Part shown: in pieces, positions 14,322 to 21,965 of the stretch
Layout of the letters: every line of letters starts with the position of its first letter
Position numbering within the stretch: position 1 is the stretch's first letter
IMG/VR virus record: IMGVR_UViG_3300025128_000146
Coordinates: 1-36,050 of that record
Length of the DNA: 36,050 bases
Strand: one strand, 5' to 3'
Origin: a virus
The notes under the pieces: generated by a model
What the model was told of the DNA's origin: nothing
Seen by the model: only the letters and a program-made list of their open reading frames with translations
Databases searched by the model: none
Made by a program: the position numbers and the translations under genes

Positions 14322-15101
14322 ATGGAAATTAAAGTAAATAAAAAAGAGATGGTAGATGCACTGAAACAAGTCGAGATTAAAGGTAAGTGGGCAACCACTT
14401 CAGGTTTATCTTCAAAGTCTCTTGGTAAGTATATTCATTTTGAATTAAGAGAACAACAGTTATTCTTAGTCAATTCAGATGAATCAACCACAGCGGTTAT
14501 TCATGTTGATGTAGAAACAGAGGATGAAGATAGTTCTTTTGTTTTAGATATAGAGAATCTTAAAAAGTATATGGTTAAGATGTCTGATGAAATAACCTTT
14601 GAAGTTAATGATACTGCTGTTATGAAATCAGCAGGTAAGAGGGCTACAATGCCTATTGTAGTTGAACATCCTTTCGATGGTAGAATTAGAAGATTCTTAA
14701 ATCAATACCCTATAACTTGGGAGTCAGAATTAGAGACTATACCAACGGTTGGGGTTATAGATTTTAATGCTGGTATTCAAGTATCAGCAGAGGAACTGTA
14801 TAATGCGATAGATGCATGTGAGATTGTAAACAATGGAATCTATAAATTAAACTTTATGAGTTCAGATGATATAACTAGACCACAGTTTATCATTTCATCA
14901 GAGGAGATTATATCCTCTTATAGAGAGGAATTACCTTTCAATAAAGTTGTAGGTGAATCGGCTACTGTATTATTCAGTGGCCCATTACACAAATTCTTTG
15001 GTAAGAAAGGAACAATTAATATTTTTATTGGGGATGACCAACCCATAATTATGGTTACAGAAAATAGTGCGATAGTTCGTGCGCCGAGGATAGGGATTTG
15101 A
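14322..15101 (+). CDS. pcn: Sliding clamp PCNA
   Basis: The ring-shaped clamp tethers polymerase, ligase and nucleases to DNA. The 259-residue protein has the two-domain PCNA plan: MEIKVNKKEMVDALKQV at the start and FVLDIENLKKYMVKMSDEI closing domain 1. A linker near residues 100-130 follows. Domain 2 ends in strands INIFIGDDQPIIMV then SAIVRAPRIGI, equivalent to the PCNA 'P..ief...yllAPRi' end that binds PIP boxes. ATG 14322 is chosen over GTG 14313: AAGGTGA at 14310-14316 is a suitable ribosome site. Its upstream leader is structured. The clamp loader lies a few genes upstream and the polymerase directly downstream. Confidence 0.88.
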   Translation: MEIKVNKKEMVDALKQVEIKGKWATTSGLSSKSLGKYIHFELREQQLFLVNSDESTTAVIHVDVETEDEDSSFVLDIENLKKYMVKMSDEITFEVNDTAVMKSAGKRATMPIVVEHPFDGRIRRFLNQYPITWESELETIPTVGVIDFNAGIQVSAEELYNAIDACEIVNNGIYKLNFMSSDDITRPQFIISSEEIISSYREELPFNKVVGESATVLFSGPLHKFFGKKGTINIFIGDDQPIIMVTENSAIVRAPRIGI

Positions 15102-15102
15102 T

Positions 15103-16758
15103 ATGATAATTTGTTGGACAGATGGAGATAAATCTATCAAGATTAGATGGAGAGATGAGAATCGGGAAAGAAAAGAGAAGACCATCTCTAACTTCAATCC
15201 TTATTTCTTTATTCGTTCTACAGATATTAGACCTGAGACTTACAAGACTAAACACTACATGATTGGGGGTAAAGCGGTTAAACAAACTGGGTTCTTCAAA
15301 TATGAGAAGGGACAATATTATAATTTAGACAAACAATCTTTGACTAAAGTATTCTATACTCATCCTAAAGATATGAAGAATGCTAGAAAAAAGTTTGCCG
15401 CAACTTGGGAAGGAGATGTTCCTATACTTCGTAGATATTGCGTAGATGAATTAGAGAATGTTCCTGAATATGATATGCGTAAATGGTATTGGGATATGGA
15501 ATGGCTACCTAAAGAACATAAGAAACATGGTGGAGCCATTACTGCTATATCCGTTTACGATAGTTATACCAATAAAATTAATCTATATTGGTGGAGTGAT
15601 TGGCATGATGAATCTAATCGCATATTGAGAAGATTTAGTTCTGAGAAAGAAATGCTAGAAGCATTCTTAATTGATATTCAAAAGCAAGACCCTGATATGT
15701 TAATTGCATGGTGGGGTCTTCAATCAGATGTTCCTAAATTGATAGAGAGATTATCTGCTAATAAATTAGACCCAAGAAAACTATCACCTTACAAAGAAGT
15801 AAAGGGTGTAGGATTCAATGCTCTGGGTAATACTCAGTATAGTTCAATAGAACAACCCATTAGAGGTAGACTATGTTTAAATTTAGACTTAGCCTTTGAA
15901 CGACAATGGAATGATTCTCAAAGAGGGACACTACCGAGTGCATCTCTAGAGTATTGTGCTAGTGTATCTGTTGGTGAAGGCAAGAAGAAAGAATCTAAGT
16001 TCACAGATAGAAATGAATTCTTTATGAAAGCATGGGAAGAAGACACAACTAATTATCTTGAATACTGTATGCAGGATACTGAATTACTTTTCAAGATAGA
16101 TGAAGAGATGGGTCTTAGTGAAGGGGTATTAGCAATTCAGAAATTAATTAAGGCACCTTTTGAGGATTGCTTTTATGTTTCACATATGGGTAGCACATAC
16201 TTCATGCGTAACGCTTGGTGGAAAGCACCCACTGGTAAATATACTGAGAAGAAAGAATATGATGGGGCTTTGATTTATGACCCATTAGAAGAAAATACTA
16301 ATGGTTTACATAACAATGTTGCCGCTTTCGATTTCGCATCTTTGTATCCAAGTTGTATTCTTGCTAGAAATATTTCTTGGGAAACTAAAAGTGAAACTGA
16401 AACTGAATTCAAAGTGAACATAAAAACACCTAGAGATTTCTCAGAAGTAAAAGTAGAAGATTGGAAGTATTACAAAACTGATGAGTTGGGTCTATTACCA
16501 AACGCTATTGCTACTCTTAAACCATTGAGGAAAGAATACAAGATTAAGATGTTAGAAGCATTAAAGTCTGAAAATAAAAAAGAGTATGTTAAATGGAATT
16601 CAATGCAGATGGCCACTAAAAGATTATTGGCTTCATTCTATGGAGTTTGCGCTCTATCAGGATTTGGTTGGTATGATGTAGATTTAGCCGCTAGTATTAC
16701 TGCTAGTGCTAGAGAAGCAATTAGAGCAGCCGCATTTAAAGTGAGGGAGTTGGAATAA
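15103..16758 (+). CDS. polB: Family B DNA polymerase, N-terminal part (exonuclease + palm motifs A and B)
   Basis: This fragment holds the N-terminal, 3'-5' exonuclease and first polymerase segments. Exo I is WDMEW (D131, E133), Exo II WWGLQSDVP (D209, with the usual Asn not evident) and Exo III EYCMQDTE (Y321, D325). Motif A is FDFASLYPS with D410, and motif B KRLLASFYG with K506; Ala510 replaces the usual Asn of K-x3-N-S-x-Y-G. The frame stops at 16758 just after the motif B helix (AIRAAAFKVRELE), so motif C and the thumb are missing. They are encoded separately at 17380-18306. The pieces abut with little or no sequence missing, so a two-chain enzyme is expected. TAATG overlap with the HNH gene. 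Confidence 0.92.
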   Translation: MIICWTDGDKSIKIRWRDENRERKEKTISNFNPYFFIRSTDIRPETYKTKHYMIGGKAVKQTGFFKYEKGQYYNLDKQSLTKVFYTHPKDMKNARKKFAATWEGDVPILRRYCVDELENVPEYDMRKWYWDMEWLPKEHKKHGGAITAISVYDSYTNKINLYWWSDWHDESNRILRRFSSEKEMLEAFLIDIQKQDPDMLIAWWGLQSDVPKLIERLSANKLDPRKLSPYKEVKGVGFNALGNTQYSSIEQPIRGRLCLNLDLAFERQWNDSQRGTLPSASLEYCASVSVGEGKKKESKFTDRNEFFMKAWEEDTTNYLEYCMQDTELLFKIDEEMGLSEGVLAIQKLIKAPFEDCFYVSHMGSTYFMRNAWWKAPTGKYTEKKEYDGALIYDPLEENTNGLHNNVAAFDFASLYPSCILARNISWETKSETETEFKVNIKTPRDFSEVKVEDWKYYKTDELGLLPNAIATLKPLRKEYKIKMLEALKSENKKEYVKWNSMQMATKRLLASFYGVCALSGFGWYDVDLAASITASAREAIRAAAFKVRELE

Positions 16759-17264
16759 TGGGTAGTACTCTTAAACAATCAATACGCAGAAGAATAAGAC
16801 CTTTCTGGCGAGAACATGAAGGTAGCAAATACTTCAATGAAAATTGGGATGATGGTAAGACCTGTTTCGCTTGTGGGTTAGAGTGTGAAACATTATGTGC
16901 TGCTCACATAAAACCAAGAATGCTCTTTGAAGATAAGGCCGAAGCCGATGTGGAAATTAACTTACATCTTCTATGTGAGGTATGTCATGTTAGTAGTGAA
17001 AAATTGATAGGTAACGCTTACTGGTTTTGGATGGATTTAATGAGACAATGTTATAGTAAAGGGTTAGTGGGATTACAAAATGTCGCTAAACAACATAATG
17101 GAACCTTAGCAATAGTATCTCTTTCTAAAATCGTATTACCCTCAAGATTAGAAAAACCGAGACAAGGTGCAAGATTTACTCATTCTTATGAGGATTCAAC
17201 AGGTAAGCCATTTGTCTATGAAGAATGGATGGATGTGTATAACATAGAGGAGATGGAAGCATGA
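16758..17264 (+). CDS. HNH endonuclease inserted between the two polymerase genes
   Basis: The ββα-metal nuclease signature is clear: a zinc pair C36/C39 (CFAC), AHIKPR with H50, N68 in INLHLLC, and C73-x2-C76-H77 (CEVCH). A basic N-terminus (LKQSIRRRIRPFWREHEG) could bind DNA. Free-standing HNH genes often act as mobile homing endonucleases that cut intronless or unsplit alleles and so spread. The position inside a split polB gene, at a place close to the known intein site at motif C, fits a homing history (inference). It starts with TAATG overlap and ends with ATGA overlap, so it is fully embedded in the operon. Confidence 0.85.
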   Translation: MGSTLKQSIRRRIRPFWREHEGSKYFNENWDDGKTCFACGLECETLCAAHIKPRMLFEDKAEADVEINLHLLCEVCHVSSEKLIGNAYWFWMDLMRQCYSKGLVGLQNVAKQHNGTLAIVSLSKIVLPSRLEKPRQGARFTHSYEDSTGKPFVYEEWMDVYNIEEMEA

Positions 17265-17389
17265 GTGACTTACCTTGTAAAGAATGTAAAGAAGAGAAAG
17301 GTATATCTAAACATTATTTAAGATGTATATTTTGTTATACCACGATTACTAAAGTAGAATTGATGGAGTTGAAAAGACAATGCAAGTAG
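17261..17389 (+). CDS. Zinc-ribbon microprotein, 42 aa
   Basis: A 42-codon frame with CKEC near the N-terminus and CIFC at about residues 22-25, a classic two-knuckle zinc ribbon, followed by a charged helix (VELMELKRQCK). ATGA overlap with the HNH gene sets its start, and its end overlaps the next polymerase fragment by 10 bases. It is one of four such small cysteine-pair proteins in the window. Function unknown; a DNA-binding or polymerase-associated role is possible from position. Confidence 0.65.
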   Translation: MSDLPCKECKEEKGISKHYLRCIFCYTTITKVELMELKRQCK

Positions 17390-18306
17390 TTTACGCCCAC
17401 ACTGATTCACTCTATGTCCCTATACCTTCTATTGAGAAGGCTCAAGAGATAAGAGAGATTCTAAACAAACACATTCAAGATGAGATATTTCCCAATCTAA
17501 TGGGTTTAGATGACCATCCTATGGATTTAGAATTCGAGAAATACTATTCTGTATTAGGAGTAGGGGCGACTAGAAACAGAAATGCTGGATTCATCAATTG
17601 GAAAGATGGAGTATATCTAAATGAACCTGAATTTGTAAGCACTGGTTTCGCATTAAAAAGAATCGCTGAATCTAAGATAGGTAAAGAGGTTCAAAAGACT
17701 ACCATAGAGATGTGGATTACTCAGAAACCAAAAGAAGACATCATTAGTTATACTAAAAAGATGTATAATGATATTCGTAAAGGTCTAGTTGAGAAATTAG
17801 ACTTAGTTAAAAGAAGTCGAGTAAAAGAGAATCGCCTTACATTAAAATGTAAATGTAGAAAAACTTACTCGGTTGATTATGTTAGGAGATTATTAGGAAT
17901 TGTTCCTGACTCCTTATGTGAAAAAGATAACTGTAATGCCAAATTAAAAGATTGCACAACAGTAGAAGGTAAAAGACCAGTATTTGGAGGAGGGTTTGCA
18001 GGTATGTTATATTATAATGAACACGTTAACCCCAAAGATAAGATTGATGATTCCTTTTACCATCTGAAAGCCAAGTTCAAAAGTAATCAGATTAATACCT
18101 TTACTAACTGGAACGGTGACACTAGAAAAGCGGAGTATATTGCGGTAAAAAACTTAGAAGAGTTTGAACCCTTTAATCCCGACTGGAACTTTTTAGCCGA
18201 ATCAGAAGTAATAAAGAAAATAAAACCCGTATTTGAGGCTATGAATTGGGACTTAGATGCGGTAAAGAAAGACGATAGACAGAGAGATTTAGGAGAGTGG
18301 TTTTGA
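17380..18306 (+). CDS. polB: Family B DNA polymerase, C-terminal part (motif C + thumb, PIP box)
   Basis: The fragment starts exactly at the motif C strand: MQVVYAHTDSLYV. The second motif C aspartate (D9) is present but the first is His (YAHTDS for the usual YGDTDS). The thumb region follows. An unusual cysteine set (CKC at about 148-150, then C and C in SLCEKDNC) could bind zinc inside the thumb. The C-terminus is QRDLGEWF, a textbook PCNA-interacting peptide (Q-x-x-L-x-x-W-F). ATG 17380 is the only reasonable start; GGAG at 17365-17368 is 11 bases upstream. With the part at 15103-16758 it rebuilds one enzyme. It overlaps the next gene by TGATG. Confidence 0.9.
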   Translation: MQVVYAHTDSLYVPIPSIEKAQEIREILNKHIQDEIFPNLMGLDDHPMDLEFEKYYSVLGVGATRNRNAGFINWKDGVYLNEPEFVSTGFALKRIAESKIGKEVQKTTIEMWITQKPKEDIISYTKKMYNDIRKGLVEKLDLVKRSRVKENRLTLKCKCRKTYSVDYVRRLLGIVPDSLCEKDNCNAKLKDCTTVEGKRPVFGGGFAGMLYYNEHVNPKDKIDDSFYHLKAKFKSNQINTFTNWNGDTRKAEYIAVKNLEEFEPFNPDWNFLAESEVIKKIKPVFEAMNWDLDAVKKDDRQRDLGEWF

Positions 18307-18452
18307 TGGGTATAACAATTAAATGTTCTAATTGCCACACAGTTATGGAATTCGTAATCTACTATTCTAACGCAAAACAATGTCCATATTGTAATAAGAA
18401 ATGGGACTATTCAAAAATAAGTAGCACTAAATTAAGGAGGAAAGATAAATGA
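18306..18452 (+). CDS. Zinc-ribbon microprotein, 48 aa
   Basis: A 48-codon frame with CSNC (7-10) and CPYC (26-29), a compact zinc ribbon, followed by an aromatic and basic tail (KKWDYSKISS, LRRKDK). The start overlaps the polymerase stop (TGATG) and the end overlaps the Cas4-like gene (ATGA). Its last codons hold the AAGGAGG ribosome site of the next gene. It resembles rubredoxin-like or ribbon-type viral small proteins; no specific function. Confidence 0.65.
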   Translation: MGITIKCSNCHTVMEFVIYYSNAKQCPYCNKKWDYSKISSTKLRRKDK

Positions 18453-19312
18453 CAGAATATACATACCAATGGAACCCAGAATGGGAAGATAACCCAACCA
18501 TGCCACAACTTAAAGTAACGAAATCATCGTTAAACACTTTCGAGTTTTGTCATAAGCAATATGAATTTAATTATATTGAGGGTAGAAAGTCTGAACCTAA
18601 TGCTGCTATGGCTAGAGGTTCAGCGGTTCACAATTCATATGAGGATTTCTATAATGATTTTGATATGAAAAAAGCAGAAGGATTAGACCAAAACAATCTA
18701 TATGAATATTGTATGGGTTTATTTCCTATTGATGACTACGGAGAAGTATATCAGACTATGGCTGCCTTTGAAACAGAGAGGTATCTAAGTTCTAAGTTAT
18801 CAAAATCAATAGATAATTATCTACCAGTAGGTAATGAAATTAGATGTAACGCTAAATTAACTATACCTAAAGATGTAGGTATGGGAGGAAGAGGTAAAAA
18901 GTTCATGTTAAAGCGTGACTATACTATCCATCTTCAAGGTATCATTGATAGAGTGTTTCAAGAAGGGGATGGAGTCATACCAGTTGAATTAAAGACTGGG
19001 CAATGGAAGGCTAGAAAACAAGCACACATGAGAAAAGAAATGGCTTTCTATAAGGTGCTAATGGATGCTGACCCAGACTGTAATTTAGACCCAATAACTC
19101 ATTGGGCTTGGTATTATCCAGACTCAAATTATTTTGAAGTTGAACCAGTTAGAAGTCATCAAATAAATAGCATACCTAAGCGCATTGGTAAACTAATTTA
19201 TGCTTATGAGCAGGGTATATTCCCCGCATCTTATTTCGCTAAAAAGTGTCAGTTCTGTTCTTATATAGGAATCTGTGACTCGGCCCAACAAGCAGAACTA
19301 TGGGAGTGGTGA
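18449..19312 (+). CDS. Cas4/RecB-like PD-(D/E)XK nuclease with Fe-S cysteines
   Basis: A RecB-family exonuclease acting on DNA ends, like Cas4 and AddB nucleases. The active site is GIIDRV (D167) and VELKTG (E180, K182), followed by KEMAFYK, the usual helix with the extra conserved residues. Four cysteines placed for a [4Fe-4S] cluster are C34 in FEFCHKQY and C267, C270, C276 (CQFCSYIGIC). The end QAELWEW resembles a PCNA-interacting peptide. Length 287 suits a Cas4-like nuclease. No Cas1 or repeat array is present, so a CRISPR role is unlikely; DNA end processing in replication or recombination fits better. Confidence 0.85.
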   Translation: MTEYTYQWNPEWEDNPTMPQLKVTKSSLNTFEFCHKQYEFNYIEGRKSEPNAAMARGSAVHNSYEDFYNDFDMKKAEGLDQNNLYEYCMGLFPIDDYGEVYQTMAAFETERYLSSKLSKSIDNYLPVGNEIRCNAKLTIPKDVGMGGRGKKFMLKRDYTIHLQGIIDRVFQEGDGVIPVELKTGQWKARKQAHMRKEMAFYKVLMDADPDCNLDPITHWAWYYPDSNYFEVEPVRSHQINSIPKRIGKLIYAYEQGIFPASYFAKKCQFCSYIGICDSAQQAELWEW

Positions 19313-19313
19313 T

Positions 19314-19532
19314 TTGAAAGATAGAAGTAAAAAAGTAGGACTGCTACTAATAGATGGATTAACTGTGTTATTCTTATTAGTGTGGAACGTTGGTATAATA
19401 GTAGTATTAGGAGTGGCTTTATTTCCAGTCTTAATATGGAGGTTCTTATTTGGAACTAAAGAAGAAATAAAAAGATACACTAAGGAGGGATTGAAACATG
19501 AAGGAAAAGATAATGAGAAAGATAAACAGTAA
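19314..19532 (+). CDS. Small membrane protein, 72 aa
   Basis: A strongly hydrophobic stretch spans residues 8-45 (LLLIDGLTVLFLLVWNVGII and VVLGVALFPVLIWRFLF), long enough for one long or two close membrane helices, followed by a hydrophilic charged tail (KHEGKDNEKDKQ). The start is TTG 19314: GGGAG at 19302-19306 is a fair Shine-Dalgarno 7 bases upstream and the frame above it overlaps the nuclease. Function unknown; small viral membrane proteins often act in lysis or host-membrane modification, but nothing here proves it. Confidence 0.6.
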   Translation: MKDRSKKVGLLLIDGLTVLFLLVWNVGIIVVLGVALFPVLIWRFLFGTKEEIKRYTKEGLKHEGKDNEKDKQ

Positions 19533-19950
19533 AAATTGGAAGTTTCACGAATTGTTGAAACTGAAAGAAGTGGCATCTTCAGTCTCAGGTGAACTATATC
19601 ATGAGTTGGACTTGAAAGACCAACTTGAACTAATATGGGAAGTTAAAGTAGGTAAAGATTTAACCTTCGGTTCTTTGTTTAAACAGACAGTAATAGATTC
19701 ATTAGAAGATGAAGTGATGAATGCCTTTCAAGAAAAGTTTGAATCAGCAACCGTTAACTTTGATGGTGATGAAGAAACTATTACCCCTACACTTCCAGTG
19801 GAGAAACCAACTTCTTTAACTAGTAAGTATTCTGCTAAAGAGCCAACTATGGAAGATTTAATTTCAGGTAAAGATGTTCAACCTTCTTTAGTAGAAAAGG
19901 ATGGTAAAGTGCAAACTAGAGCCGGTAATGTAAAAGTGGAGAGGGTATGA
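19498..19950 (+). CDS. Hypothetical protein, 150 aa
   Basis: Not recognised. The N-terminal half is helical and charged; the second half is low-complexity, proline/serine/threonine-rich and acidic (TITPTLPVEKPTSLTSKYSA). AAGGAGG at 19482-19488 lies 9 bases before ATG 19498. It overlaps the small membrane-protein gene by 35 bases and the next gene by ATGA. The disordered C-terminal part suggests a linker or interaction protein. Confidence 0.65.
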   Translation: MKEKIMRKINSKNWKFHELLKLKEVASSVSGELYHELDLKDQLELIWEVKVGKDLTFGSLFKQTVIDSLEDEVMNAFQEKFESATVNFDGDEETITPTLPVEKPTSLTSKYSAKEPTMEDLISGKDVQPSLVEKDGKVQTRAGNVKVERV

Positions 19951-20105
19951 TGGTTTTTGAAGAAATGTTAGAAGGTCAAAAGAAATTAACTGAAACAATG
20001 GAGGAGATACATGCTACTCTTAAGTTCAGTAATAGAATAATTATGATGGTTAATGTAGTTAATATTGCCACTATTATTGTAGTGGGAATGGTGTTATTAA
20101 AATGA
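19947..20105 (+). CDS. Small C-terminally anchored membrane protein, 52 aa
   Basis: A short helical N-terminus (MVFEEMLEGQKKLTETMEEI) is followed by one hydrophobic helix (IIMMVNVVNIATIIVVGMVL) ending at the C-terminus. ATGA overlap with the preceding gene and a TGA/ATG overlap with the primase define it. Such tail-anchored small proteins recur in this window; function unknown. Confidence 0.6.
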   Translation: MMVFEEMLEGQKKLTETMEEIHATLKFSNRIIMMVNVVNIATIIVVGMVLLK

Positions 20106-21181
20106 AATTTCCTAGAGAAGTATGGCCAAGTGCTAATAAACAAACATCAACTTTTGCTAGTAAAAGAAAGTTAGTTCATAATCAAGAACAGTTTAACGAG
20201 TTCGTTAAAATGTATAATGGTAAAATGAATGTCTTTACATCAGTATATGATTACGGGCAATATACTATTAAACAAGCAGTAGTATCAACTGTAATTCTAG
20301 ATAGAGTGTTTTTAGATTTCGATGCCCATCATGGGGAAGTCAACAAACATACTGGAGCGCAACTAATTAACCAAGAAGCAATACAAAGTTGTTTAGAAGA
20401 TTTAAGATGTGTGATGGATTACTTGGAAGAAAAAGATTACAAATATGATATGTCTTTTTCTGGAAGAGGGTTTCATGTATATGTTTATGGAGAACCCATT
20501 AAAGATATACGCAGACTAAATGCTTTCTTTAATGAAGTAAAGGAAGTTACAGTTAACGGAACTTTAGATAGTTCCGCTATATCTAGTAGAAGATTAAGAA
20601 GAGTTAGAAACACTATGAATATGAAAGCCTCTTATGGAGATGGCTGCTATTATTGTGTGCCTTTAGATTGGGCTAAGATGAAGGGGTTAGGAGTGAGCGA
20701 TTTCCTCACTATGTCTAAAACCCCTAACACAATCGCCTTGCCTATGCGAGGGACTAAGTTGGTTAATTGGCCCGAAGTTCCTCCTATAGAGGAATCAGAA
20801 ATAGAGGCTGAAGTAATTAATGTAGGTAATTTACCTATGCCACCATGTATGCATAGCGCAATCATGGTAGAGAACCCAACTGATGAAGCAAGAGCATATC
20901 TTGTTAGTTGGTATAAAGACCTATTGTTATGGGCTGACCCCAATGTGGGGTTTGCTGATACTAAGGTAACACCTAGTAGAGATACTAGACAAAGAATGGT
21001 GAATAAAATCACCACGGAGATTAAAGGATTACATGAAAACCATAATGTTTGGTTGGATTTTAATGAAGAGGTAACTAAGTATAGAGTTGGTTTTATCGTA
21101 GATGGGAATTATAATTTTCCCAATTGTGATAAACTAATCAATAACGGTTACTGTATTGGAAAATGTTGGAGGATGAAATAA
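20102..21181 (+). CDS. priS: Archaeo-eukaryotic primase PriS fused to a PriL-type Fe-S domain
   Basis: Makes primers for DNA replication. The AEP catalytic core is present: LDFDAHH (D72, D74), SFSGRGFHVYVYG (nucleotide-binding S118-H125) and a third acidic/basic motif LDSSAISSRRLRRVRN (D156). The C-terminal region looks like the large-subunit Fe-S domain: MPPCMHS (C249) then, after about 90 residues, NCDKLINNGYCIGKCWRMK (C342, C351, C355). A helical segment with NPTDEARAYLVSWYKDLL between them resembles PriL 'neaRfalasFLl'. So one 359-residue chain seems to combine both functions, as in the plasmid PolpTN2 type. It sits before the tandem-motif microprotein and the helicase-like gene. Confidence 0.8.
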   Translation: MKFPREVWPSANKQTSTFASKRKLVHNQEQFNEFVKMYNGKMNVFTSVYDYGQYTIKQAVVSTVILDRVFLDFDAHHGEVNKHTGAQLINQEAIQSCLEDLRCVMDYLEEKDYKYDMSFSGRGFHVYVYGEPIKDIRRLNAFFNEVKEVTVNGTLDSSAISSRRLRRVRNTMNMKASYGDGCYYCVPLDWAKMKGLGVSDFLTMSKTPNTIALPMRGTKLVNWPEVPPIEESEIEAEVINVGNLPMPPCMHSAIMVENPTDEARAYLVSWYKDLLLWADPNVGFADTKVTPSRDTRQRMVNKITTEIKGLHENHNVWLDFNEEVTKYRVGFIVDGNYNFPNCDKLINNGYCIGKCWRMK

Positions 21182-21267
21182 TGAGACAAACTACGCTATT
21201 TGAATATGGAATGAGATTAGAAGGACAGATGACTTTAGAAGATTTCGGTTTAACTTTTGAGGAATAA
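21181..21267 (+). CDS. Microprotein with two tandem PCNA-interacting-like motifs, 28 aa
   Basis: A 28-codon gene too short for ordinary gene finding. It contains two copies of one motif: QTTLFEYG (residues 3-10) and QMTLEDFG (16-23), both Q-x-T-L-x-(E/D)-(Y/F)-G, joined by a five-residue linker. This fits the PIP-box pattern Q-x-x-L-x-x-aromatic; archaeal PIP boxes such as QATLFDF are close. Support for real translation is good: GGAGG at 21168-21172 is 8 bases upstream, TAATG overlap with the primase, and 2 bases to the next start, whose own ribosome site lies in its last codons. Likely role: bind one or two PCNA subunits and modulate clamp use (inference). Confidence 0.65.
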   Translation: MRQTTLFEYGMRLEGQMTLEDFGLTFEE

Positions 21268-21269
21268 AT

Positions 21270-21965
21270 ATGAATTTAATTATTGATAGTAGAGAAGTCT
21301 CTGCTTTATCAGATGAGGTGGAAAGTAAAGCCACCAGTATGAATATTATTACTAAAAAGCAATGGATTGAAGTTGGAGATTATGTTATAGGGAATACTTG
21401 CTTTGAGGCAAAATCTACTCATGATTTCTTATCATCGGTTATTAGTAAAAGGCTGTGGACTCAATTAGATAATATGGATAGGTGCTATGATAATAATATA
21501 GTTATCATCTATGGCTCTTTAAGAGATGCACTGACCTATACTAAATATTCTGCCAAGTATAATTCTATGCCTAGAAATAGAAAGATGCAATTATTAACCA
21601 ATAAATTCTATGGTGCATTAGGTAGAATCATTTTAGACTCAGACATTAAACCAGTTTGGGTTCTAGATGAATTCGCAGCAGCATCAATTATCTGTAGTGT
21701 TGCTAAGATGCAACCAGTAGATAGACCACCAATTAAACCTCACATGTTTAAGCGGTTCACAACAGACGATGTGAGAATAAATATGTTAACTACCGTTAAG
21801 GGAGTTAGCGAAAAGAAAGCAAAGATGCTTATCAAAAAATATGGTTCACTTATGGAGATAGGTGACTGTGATAAAAGAGAACTATGTTCTCTAGAAGGAA
21901 TAGGGGATACTACTGCGGATAGAATCCTATCTATTTTTAACTCAGAAAAGAAGGTGATACAATGA
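21270..21965 (+). CDS. ERCC4/XPF-family nuclease with C-terminal helix-hairpin-helix
   Basis: A structure-specific endonuclease cutting branched or flap DNA. The nuclease domain shows LIIDSRE (D6, R8, E9), EVGDYVI (D37) and FEAKSTHDF (E46, K48), equivalent to the ERKxxxD motif with Ala in place of Arg. A tandem helix-hairpin-helix DNA-binding domain follows (TTVKGVSEKKAKMLIKKYG and LEGIGDTTADRILSIF). At 231 residues it matches the short archaeal XPF type without helicase domain. Archaeal XPF nucleases depend on PCNA, which makes the tandem-motif peptide directly upstream notable. Start GAGGAA 7 bases upstream of ATG 21270. Confidence 0.85.
   Translation: MNLIIDSREVSALSDEVESKATSMNIITKKQWIEVGDYVIGNTCFEAKSTHDFLSSVISKRLWTQLDNMDRCYDNNIVIIYGSLRDALTYTKYSAKYNSMPRNRKMQLLTNKFYGALGRIILDSDIKPVWVLDEFAAASIICSVAKMQPVDRPPIKPHMFKRFTTDDVRINMLTTVKGVSEKKAKMLIKKYGSLMEIGDCDKRELCSLEGIGDTTADRILSIFNSEKKVIQ

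Noticed and set aside
16759-17379. Self-splicing intron or intein between the polymerase parts
   Set aside because: The region is filled by two overlapping normal genes with their own starts and stops; the N-part ends in a stop codon, with no intein splice residues or intron core seen.
18449-19312. CRISPR adaptation locus because of the Cas4-like gene
   Set aside because: No Cas1, Cas2 or repeat-spacer array is present; the neighbours are replication genes.
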